From Nothopassalora personata (Eukaryota; Ascomycota; Dothideomycetes; Mycosphaerellales; Mycosphaerellaceae), in NCBI GenBank assembly GCA_033816765.1, contig CM066290.1, positions 2,542,001-2,606,000 on the forward strand: a stretch of DNA of 64,000 nucleotides. Reading direction: 5' to 3'. The translations under genes and the position numbers were made by a program. This document shows positions 55,262-64,000 of this stretch, piece after piece. The notes beneath the pieces are model-generated. The model was not told the DNA's origin and searched no databases. It saw only the letters and a program-made list of their open reading frames with translations. How positions within the stretch are numbered: the first letter of the stretch is position 1; each line of letters starts with the position of its first letter.

Positions 55262-55950
55262 ATGAACCGACTATTCGGCGCCAAGAGTAACGCCCCGAAG
55301 CCTTCTCTCAACGATGCTATCGGAAAGGTAAGACATGTCACGCTCGATGCGATGCAGCATCTGACGGCATCAAGATCGATACGAGGGTCGAGTCGATAGA
55401 CGTCAAGCTCGCCAAGCTCAACGCCGAACTCCAAACCTACCAACAACGCCTGAGTCGCATGCGAGACGGACCAGGCAAGAACGCCATCAAGCAGAAGGCT
55501 ATCAAGATCCTGCAGCAGCGGAAGATGTACGAGGGGCAGAAAGACCAGTTACAGCAGCAGAGCTGGAACATGGAGCAGGCAGGCATGATGCACGACAACC
55601 TCAAGAACACCATGGCCACGGTGGACGCCATGAAGACGACGCAGAAGGAGCTGAAGAAGCAGTATGGCAAGATCAACATCGACAAGATCGAGAAGATGCA
55701 GGACGAGATGGCGGATCTGATGGACATGGGAAACGACATACAAGAGAGCATCAGCAGGAGCTATGATGTGCCGGAGGACGTTGACGAGGCCGAGCTGGAT
55801 GCTGAGCTCGAGGCGCTGGGCGACGAGGTCGACTTTAATGCCGAGTTTGGAGAGACCGAGATGCCCGGATTCCTGGCCGAGAGCTCAGGACCGCCGCAGT
55901 TCATCGATGAGGCGCCGGAGCAGAATAAGGAGAAGCAAGCTGCCACGTGA
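55262..55950 (+). CDS. vps60: ESCRT-III-associated protein Vps60/CHMP5 (Snf7 family)
   Basis: Exons 55262-55327 and 55375-55950 (213 aa) with a 47-bp intron. It begins MNRLFGAK, the strongly conserved Vps60/CHMP5 start. The helical core is IDTRVESIDVKLAKLNAEL, then GPGKNAIKQKAIKILQQRKMYEGQKDQL, MATVDAMKTTQKELKKQYGKINIDKIEKMQDEMADLMD and the acidic C-terminal part ESISRSYDVPEDVDEAELDAELEALGDE. Length fits. Vps60 binds Vta1 and supports the Vps4 ATPase at endosomes during multivesicular body sorting. The first exon is short, as in many fungal orthologues. Confidence 0.92.
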
Positions 55951-56205
55951 TGTCGTGCGCCACATGCTGATGCTGATCTGAAATGTGCCACGCTGCATCT
56001 ACCCGCTTCCGCTTGAAGACTTCAACCCACTTTGTGCGACCGAGTCCCTTTGCTCCGCCGGCGGTCACGTCTGCGCTTTGTCTACTGAGCATGAATATCC
56101 TTTCGGCCACTGTGGGACTTCGTTGCGATTGCGCCGTCCGGCTTTCCTGCAAACCAGGCTTCATACCATTACCATTCGTCAAAAGACCACCATACCACCG
56201 TCCAG

Positions 56206-58224
56206 ATGGATAACGCATTACGCGCGCTCACGCAAGGCATGTCAAATGTGCGGATCATGGACGTCACCGACCGCCGACACCTCCAACGCGCCCCCGATGG
56301 CTTTGGTCCGAAAGCTGCCAAGCTCACAGGTCATCATGCACCATCGACCGCCAAGTTCGACGAGCTCGCGCAAATTCATCCAAATGACCTTCAACAGGAT
56401 CATCGACACTCCGGCCGAGTCGTAGTTGTCAAGATCGTCAAGATCGAATACAAACATGGCGCTCTCCTCTCTTGTGTCGATGCCGCGGCTGAGGATGTAG
56501 AAGTCATGGTCTGGTCATTACTTCTACGGCCTTTGGGCCTGAAATTCGAGACAGGCATGGCACTCTCTGTGCGCGAGCCATACTTTGGGCAGTGTCCTTC
56601 TGGAGAAATGGCAGTCTGCGTACACCACCCGAGTGATTGCCAGACCATGATCGACGCGTCACACCCCGAAGAAAATTCGTCCATTTCCAAGACGTGGTCG
56701 AGCGACAGCGATGGGCGCGGGTCTGCTACAATGCCCATCTCGATCATGCCTCGACTTTGTGGCATTGAGGTTCGCTGCAGGTAAGTACACTCAAGTAGAC
56801 GTATCATACTTCTCATACCCTACATATTGCTTCGCCGACAGCTGTCTCTATCCCATCAAACTCTTATCAATGAGCTAACACGCTTCTGAGCAGTCCTCTT
56901 GGCGGTCGTGGCATGTTTGCAACCCAGGCTATGAAATCTGGCGACCTCCTGCTTTGTGAGAAGCCTCTGGCACTCTACACTGGACAAGATGCTTCACCCT
57001 ACGGCGCTGGTATTGACGGCATCCTATCTAGCAAATCCACCAACGCGCGAAAGCTCGCACTTATCCAACAACTTGTCGACAAGGTTGCACCAAACGAGAT
57101 TCTTCGCAAGAAACTCGTGAGGCTGCATTCTGGCAATCCCTTCGATCCCGGACTGGTCACCACCGCATCCGATGTCTTCAACACCTACACTGCACTATCG
57201 ATCATCCAGCATAACGCCCACATCATCTTCCCTGGCAACACTTCGGACCACCACGACTTCATCAACAAGCCGACGAGTGATAGAAGGATGACTCCGGCAG
57301 ACCAACGACCGGGCATATGGCTGGAGGCTTCGATGCTGAATCACAGCTGTCTGCCGAATGCATCCTGGTCATGGATCGGGGATATGTTCGTCGTGCGTGC
57401 AAACCGCGAGATTCAGGAGGGTGAAGAGGTTACGATCGCTTATGTGCCGAGCTCGTATCCAATCGAGAAGAGGAAGAGGATCTTGGAGGAGGCGAATGAG
57501 TTTCAGTGTCGTTGTGCTCTATGTGTGGCGGACAGTGCGGCTGTGAGGCCGGATGCCGCGCAGCATGGTAAGACCTGCGATTTGCAGTGAAGACACTGCT
57601 AACACCTGCACAGCTATCGACAAAGTGCAACGCCTCCAGCGTCTGACAGCCAAAGAAGCTACTTTCCTTGTCCGAGAGGCATTGGCACTCTATCCACTTG
57701 ACACGTACCGCGGTTTGCCCTGCCCTCGACTAGCAGAACCGCTCTTCAAGCTCGGTCAGCTGTTCATGAAGGATCCCAAAGACAAAGACATGGAAACCAA
57801 AGCCCGCGACTGCTTCACAGCCTGCCTGCATTTCGGCCTCGGCTACAATCTCATCTGTCATCAAGCCTGGACCGGTGAATACTACGAACTTCTTACTCTT
57901 GAACATAGCCAGCCAAGACCAGTTGGTTGTCTAGCGCTCATGGCGCTGGCAGAGCTCGCGTTCCCCCATGTTGGCAGCGACACAAGAGCTTGTGCTGCGC
58001 TGAAGGCATGCGCGAAGAAGATTTATGGGATCTGTTATGGAGAGGATAGGAGTTTCGCCAAGCAGCATCAGTATTTGCGGTGTAAGGACGTTGAGGCGAA
58101 GACTGACGATGCGAGGAGTACATCAGCCTCTGGGAAGAGGTGGGAAGAGATTAAGGAGGAGGCAAGGAGGGAGAAGATGGTGAAGAGGGCTTGGCCGAGG
58201 TGGTTGATTGAGAATACGGAGTGA
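56206..58224 (+). CDS. SET-domain protein, SMYD/TPR-like
   Basis: Exons 56206-56780, 56894-57567 and 57614-58224 (619 aa), introns of 113 and 46 bp. The SET region begins GGRGMFATQAMKSGDLLLCEKPLA near residue 195, has the NHSCLPNASW motif and VVRANREIQEGEEVTIAYV, and is followed by post-SET cysteines FQCRCALC. The N-terminal 190 residues are unlike a methyltransferase and not recognised. The C-terminal part is helical and may form TPR-like repeats. SET proteins of this split type (SMYD-like) methylate lysines in histones or other proteins. The target is unknown, and many fungal members have no known activity. Confidence 0.8.
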
Positions 58225-60099
58225 GCTTGGAGGTGGGTATTCGGGGCTGATGGTAGGGCGGTATTCTACCCACAGCAGCTCGCTATGTGGAGCAGCCTGC
58301 GCTTGAGGATATATGCCAGGCGTGACCAGACATGCTGATGGTGGTCTGGAGAGGACATTGTGCTGTACGCTCTACTATGACAAGACTCAGATACCAATCA
58401 GAGACTGACAGCTTCAAGAATTACCTTTGAATGATTGCGCAGTGCATCATCACGCCAAAAGCGGTTTTTTGCATGATGTTCTGTATTCGCCTCCCTTGGC
58501 GTGATTTCAGATATGTGTTACCGAGATTTGTTCGGCATGTGCATTACTCGATACGCCTGCGCCATTACCATGATCAAGCATTGCTTCTAGTCAGCAAACA
58601 TCCGAACCTCACTTATGATAGCGTACAAAGGAGAGAACACGAAGTGTACAAATGCTACATACCACAGGTCGCGATGTTGCTGGCGTCCCACCACTTGTTT
58701 TGGCACACTACCTCAACACTGATGCCTGAGGCATCAACACCCAAAATTAGAATGCAGGCGTACAGCTTCCGTGCAGACTTGATCGCTTTCCAGCAAAGCT
58801 TCTCAGTCCATCAGAGCAACCCGATAATGCTGTAACCCAGCACCGTATTGCACGTTCGCCGGACTGAACTCCTCCAAACTGCTTCGTCCCTGCCAAGTCT
58901 ATCCCTTGAGCAGAGGATAGCCTGCACAAGCAGTAAGGCACTGCACCGGCGCCATCTCAACCAACTGGCCCGAACCGTCCTCTGCGTGGCACACCAGCAC
59001 TTCGCCCCAGAAGTCTGCAATTTCCGGCACCAATGCTAAGCAGCCACTGCCGGACCGTCTGGGACCCTTCGAGGACTTCTTCATTCGAGAATCACCGTTC
59101 TTCGAGGTTTATTAAGACCCTCCCCGGGCGGAGGTAGCGATATAGCGCGTGCAGTCTAGTTAGAAGGCGTCGTCGTGCAAGCTGCGGCCAGTGGCGCAGC
59201 AGGTCTCTCCCAACCCAAGAAGATAGAAGCTGCCCTAAGAGCTCTGTCGCTTTGGGTTGTGAGATGGTGATGGCTTGCTCGGGGTCGAGCTTCCGCCGTA
59301 AGACGCATCCATACACGCGGAACCAGAGCTCACGTTTGGGCTAGATCTAGCTGGATGGCCATCAGCGCTGGAGCGACAGCAGGAAGAGGAGGCTTCTGCG
59401 CTGGCGTGTTGTAGCCAGCGGCCCGCACGGGCTGACTGTTCTCTTTGTTGTCGGGCACGGCATATCTTATCAAGCCGACATCCGAGTCTTCATGCGCGCT
59501 AATGCACGAGATCTCGATGTCCTATGATGCGTGCACTTTCTCCAGCCGCCGCGGTACCCACCGTCAGTATCTTGGACGCTGCGTTGTACGACACTACTGT
59601 TCGAGAGCAAGATTCGAGCAAGAAGGAGGAGATGTTGTGCCAATGGGGTTCATCGGACGCTTTCCCACGACGTATACATAGTGCCGGGATTGTGCCGCGA
59701 TCGGGATTTTGAATCAAAGGTCCGGAGCGACAGCCGCGGGTCGCGTTGCACTCTTCATGACATTCAACACGAAAGACAAAAGCATGATCGGCTGTGTATA
59801 CAGTATAGCTTCTTAGCCACAGACATGGAGGCTCCTGTCCGCCTGCTTTCTTCTTGTCGTATGTACCCTCGTTTTGCCTTGCAGCCCCTCGCCGTTCCCA
59901 GTTCATACGACCACATTGCCGCGAGTGATCATCGCACCCACGTCACGCCTTAGACATGATGCGGTAGTAGTGCATTCCAGATCCGAACATCCATACCCAT
60001 AGGGTGCCGTTGCGCCCTCAGCTTACCTACCATTCGGTCTGCCCCCGAAACACTTTGCCCCCTTAGAGCACTGCTGCTGGTCAGCATTGTCCCGACATC
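58225..60099. other. Gene-poor interval, 1.9 kb
   Basis: No gene I can support. Several 60-140 codon frames occur on both strands without recognisable domain or splice context. The right end contains the promoter of the MFS transporter gene. Confidence 0.5.
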
Positions 60100-62017
60100 A
60101 TGGACACCAGCGATGCGATACTGGAAGCGGAGGTCGAACTGGACTCCGAGGCGCTTGCCAGAGAACAGCAGAGGACGCGAGCAGCGCACGGAGAACCGGC
60201 GGCGAATGTAGCAAAAGGTGGGATTAAAGTATCGTCCCGGAATGAGGAAGCCCACGAGATCGACGAGGAGTCGCCACTGCTGGGTCAAAGAGACGGCGCA
60301 AACAACGAAGAGGAGCACAGTAGAAGGCCATCATGGGCCAGTGGAGAACGGTTCGCACACCTTCCTTGGTGGCAGAGGCCGTCGATATTTTGGGTGATAG
60401 GGCCATACTTCATCTTGGCCTGCGCGTTTGGAGGGATACTAACCCCGAAGCTGAACCTCATCCTGGAGCTGGTTTGTCGGGAATACATGGCCGAGAACAT
60501 GAGCAGGAAAGCAGGCTTCACTATAGCGCCGGTCGACTTTAATGGAGGCGACAACAATCAGTGTAGGATACCGGAGGTGCAATCGAGGGCATCGATGTTC
60601 ACGTTGTGGGGCAGTGTGATTGCTGGCATTCTTTCCGCTATAACGAGCCCGAAACTTGGTGCATTATCTGACCGATATGGACGAAAGCCGATTCTCATCA
60701 CTACCAGCATAGGAACGGTCCTAGGTGAAGTCATCTTCATCGCTGCGGCCATGTATCCGCAGTCGTTCCCTGTACCTTGGCTGCTATTCAGCTACGCGTT
60801 GGACGGATTGACGGGATCGTTCATCGTGGCAATGTCCATTAGCAATGCATACGCCACCGATTGCACTCCGCCGAACATGCGAAATGTCGCTTTTGGGTAC
60901 TTTCACGGTTGTCTGTTTACTGGGATAGCACTTGGTCCGATCATCGCGGGATACATTGTCAAGTGGACTGGCAAGATTGTCATAGTGTTTTACACCTTGA
61001 CGGCAGTACATTTGGCATTCATCATATTTGTGCTTCTCTTCGTGCCGGAGTCGCTTTCGAAGAAGAGACGAGAGAAAGCGGTCGAGAAACATGAGCTGGC
61101 CAAGGAGTTGAGGGGTCCGAACTGGGACTGGATTAACGCGCTTCGTAACCTCAACCTCCTGGCTCCCCTCAAGATCTTGTATCCTACAGGTCCGGGGACA
61201 AGCTCGGCCCTCCGATGCAACCTGATTGTGCTGGCCGCTGTCGATACCGTTGTCTTTGGCGTAGCCATGGGCAGCCTGGCTGTGGTCGTTCTCTACGTCA
61301 ACATTCAATTCGGATGGGGCACTTTCGAATCTGGACGTTTCATGACGATCGTGAACAGCTCCAGAGTACTATGTCTCATCGTTATCCTTCCAATCGTCAC
61401 GAGACTGGTCAGAGGCAAGAGTGACCCAAGCAAGCACAAGTCGCGAGGATGTGATCGCTTCGATTTGGCCGTGATCCGCTTTGCCATCTTCTTCGACACT
61501 GTGGGCTTCCTTGGCTATGCCCTGTCACGCACTGGGGAGCCCTTCATTCTTTCTGGTGTTGTAGCTGCCATGGGTGGAATCGGTTCACCTACGGTTTCTT
61601 CATCTCTCACGAAGCATGTCCCTGCAGATCGGACCGGTCAACTTCTTGGTGCTACGGGACTGTTGCATGCGTTAGCAAGAGTTCTCGCGCCTGCGGTCTT
61701 CAACGCCATCTATTCGGCAACAGTCGGCAGCTTCCGGCAAGCTGTGTTTGTGTGTTTGTGTGCGACATTTGGGCTGGCTTTCATCGTGTCATGGTTCATC
61801 AGGCCCGGTAGTACGTACAATCGTCACAGTTCATCCGCACTCCAGCTAACTCTTGTCTGCAGTATATTTTGACGAAGATGTAGCCGCAGCAGGCGTAGAA
61901 GAGGAAAGTACGGATGGCGCTCAGTCGGCAGGAGGCCGGCTTCCGATTGTTACTGCAGTCAGCGATGCTGCACGCGATGTCGGGGCACGGATAGGCATGC
62001 GACGAAGTACATCGTAA
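60100..62017 (+). CDS. Major facilitator superfamily transporter
   Basis: Exons 60100-61810 and 61863-62017 (621 aa) with a 52-bp intron. The second exon supplies the end YFDEDVAAAGVEEEST...GMRRSTS. A hydrophilic N-terminus of about 95 residues ends in WWQRPSIFWVIGPYFIL. About twelve membrane segments follow. Between segments 2 and 3 the MFS motif A appears as GALSDRYGRKP. The middle loop (VPESLSKKRREKAVEKHELAKELRG) is charged. Segments such as SLAVVVLYVNIQFGWGTFESG recall the TetA/Hiat1-like branch of MFS. The substrate cannot be told. Confidence 0.86.
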
Positions 62018-63528
62018 GGTCTTTGCTGCTTTATCTTTCAGGCGTTTCTGGCGTTCCGATACTCGGTGGTGTAGAACGAGTCTTGGGAATGCCACATATG
62101 CCTGGCATTCACAGCACGATATATACGCTGCGCAAGCATTCTTTAGTGGTGTATAACACTTCAGCCATACGAAACATGATGGAATCATACAACTACCAAA
62201 CCCCGGGACAAATTGCTATGTACCATCTGCACACAACGTGGTTCGTCGCACCGCGATGCCGCATGCATCTTCAGAAGTCTCGACGTGGCCTGTCAGCAGT
62301 CGTGTGACGAACTCCAGGTTACTTTCTGCAAGGCCGACACGAGTTAATGTGAAGCAGCTAGAATGAACCAGGGCGGCTGCTTCCTGGTCCGAAACATGGC
62401 GCCCAGCCAATGGCCGCAGCTGACAGACCTTGCAGCCGTAGAGAATAGGGGGCTGATGCGGGAGTGGGCGTTGCAATTCGCGCAAAAGAACGACGCTGGC
62501 CCTACGGATAGTGGAGGAGGGATATAGTGGTGTGTGGGTGTGTAAAGACGACTGATAGCCGCAGTGCGAGAGTCTGGCCGGTTGGAGTTGCTGCTATCAG
62601 GAGGCTGTTGCAGTCCAAGGGTACTATGCCGCCAAGCTGTCTCAGTATGGGGCGTCGTCGGCATTAGCGCCAGCCGGGTCATGTTCGTGTGGATTCGACC
62701 GACGTGCAGTGCACAGCTCGTCTGCTGTGAATCTTTTACCTTTTGCTGATGATATGTACTGTAACCTCTTAACTATACAGCCCCGGGTGCGCACATGGCT
62801 TCGGCGTAGGCTGAGGCTGCTGCTTGCTGCACACCACGCACTGCTTCTCCTTCTTCTTCTTCGTCTTCTTCGCCGTTCCCCGCGAACGTCTATTGCACCG
62901 ACCTGAGAGGATTCATCATCACGCACGCCGCCCAAGTTGGACCTGTCCTTCCGTGGGCGTCCTGCAAAGGGACCTCGTTCCCGTCCACACTGGCCAACGC
63001 CGCGGCATCCCTCCATCGCAACCATCCTGATTGCCTGAACCCGGGCGTCCCTTTAATCCATACCGAAACATCTATCACCACCCGCACACCCATCGCCTGA
63101 CTCGACGTCCGTTTCGCCTCTGACTTCGATAACCGCCCGCACCTCACCAGGAGACTCGACTGGCTCCCACGTAAGCAAGCACCTGCGGCCTGCGACACCC
63201 CCGCCCACCACCTCGACCGCCGGCGCAGGCCATCGCCATCTGCGCGCGCGTTTCGACAAGAGTCGGTGTGCACTGTACAGTACCATCGCTGCTCGCTGCC
63301 TGAGGCTGAGGCTGAGCCTGGCTGGCTGCTGGGCAGAGACACTCGGCTTGCAGAGCACCTCCCGCAGCACATAGCACCCCAAGCAGGTCTTGACACCTTG
63401 CGGCGCTCCGCACCGCAACCTACCGCCTCGCACCGCCATCGCATATACATATCATATATCCACGCCACGCTCCTTGGAGATTGAGTTGAAACACCCGACG
63501 AGGGTCAAACGTTGAACTTAATATCATA
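62018..63528. other. Long upstream region, 1.5 kb
   Basis: No supported gene. A CTT/TTC-rich simple repeat is at 62843-62871. The right part is rich in C and in CA/CG and probably serves as a long 5' leader and promoter of the gene that starts at 63529. Confidence 0.5.
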
Positions 63529-64000
63529 ATGGCTCCTGTATCCCGCCCAGGCACTATGAACCTCGAAGGTCTGCCCCAATTGAACATGGGGCAGTCACGC
63601 TCCGCCAACGGCTCGGGGGCCAACTCGCCGATTGACGCACCTGCTGGTCCAGGCTCCGGCTCCGGCTCCCGTTACCCATTTGCCAATGGTCGAGCAGGCT
63701 CTCCGTCCAAGGCCTTTGGAGGAGGTCTAGAAGGCAGCTCTGGCAGTCGTCTCTTTCCTAAACGGTATGTGTGAGACCTGCGGACATCGTTGGCGGCCAT
63801 GTGTGTGGACATGCAGCATCACTGACACATCTTCACAGCGCTCGCGAGATTCAGCAGCAGGAAGGTTTCTCTTCTCAGCCCTGGGGTCCACCGCCTACTG
63901 GTAGCGGACACTCCACGCCCCTACGCGAGACCATCCCCGAATCACCGGGCAGCGACAGCTTTCCGGACTTTGACGTCGGCAACTTGTCTACGGGCAGTCC
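63529..64000 (+). CDS. Ser/Gly-rich protein, 5' part only (runs off the window)
   Basis: Exon 1 63529-63764 and exon 2 from 63839, beyond the window end. The start (MAPVSRPGTMNLEGLPQLNMGQ) is followed by a low-complexity part (PAGPGSGSGSR), then FPKRAREIQQQEGFSSQPWGPP and the STPLRETIPESPGSDSFPDFD part. The joint inside an Arg codon (CG|C) keeps the frame. I do not recognise the family with certainty. The Ser/Pro stretches suggest a phosphorylated regulatory protein. The domain-bearing part must lie to the right. Confidence 0.65.

Noticed and set aside
59499..59906. Minus-strand frame of 135 codons
   Set aside because: No recognisable motif and overlapped by equally long frames on the plus strand.
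62642..63025. Minus-strand frame with an Arg-rich run
   Set aside because: Produced by the CTT/TTC simple repeat; no domain and no start context.

Overview
The window looks like a chromosome segment of a filamentous ascomycete, probably a Dothideomycete (Mycosphaerellales-like). That placement is inference from short GT-AG introns of about 50-110 bp, the gene types, and LTR retrotransposons full of C-to-T/G-to-A damage as left by repeat-induced point mutation (RIP). Nineteen intact or nearly intact genes sit on two gene-rich flanks (1-16.4 kb and 35.1-64 kb), with an 18.7 kb retrotransposon nest between them.

Left flank: a secreted GH55-type beta-1,3-glucanase (+), two decayed tandem BTB gene copies (-), an NSRP1-like splicing factor (-) divergent from a maltose-acetyltransferase-like enzyme (+), an MDR-family oxidoreductase (+), COP9 signalosome subunit 6 (-), a DNAJC9-like J-protein (-), and a Stn1-like telomere-capping protein (+).

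Central nest (16416-35112): an outer Ty1/copia element (130-bp terminal repeats, TGTAC target duplication) was entered by a Ty3/gypsy chromodomain element at 19117-26102 (406-bp LTRs, CTTAC duplication), by a second copia element in reverse orientation at 27068-32681 (247-bp LTRs), and by a variant gypsy solo LTR at 33001-33361 (CGCGG duplication). All coding regions are broken mainly by in-frame TAG, as expected from RIP of CAG and TGG codons. Removing the insertions leaves an outer element of about 5.7 kb. The gypsy element also holds an antisense 183-codon frame with the cysteine spacing of a fungal Zn(II)2Cys6 cluster followed by a charged, probably coiled-coil segment, and next to it a tRNA-like module with A and B boxes.

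Right flank: an NmrA-like gene lacking its glycine-rich N-terminus just beside the nest, an F-box-like protein, a tandemly duplicated membrane-hairpin protein with two Atg8-interaction-like motifs, a TauD-type dioxygenase (-), a vacuolar amino-acid transporter (-), a 5-exon thioesterase-like protein (-), a DUF3429/TMEM69-like mitochondrial protein (-), a full-length ABCB transporter (-), a cysteine-rich probably GPI-anchored surface protein (+), an unknown protein (-), the ESCRT-III protein Vps60 (+), a SET-domain protein (+), an MFS transporter (+), and the 5' end of a serine/glycine-rich protein (+) running off the window. The genes look like ordinary chromosomal housekeeping and transport genes; I see no biosynthetic cluster.

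Exon coordinates come from reading splice signals and conserved protein continuity by eye. Functions are family-level recognitions from sequence, not database results.
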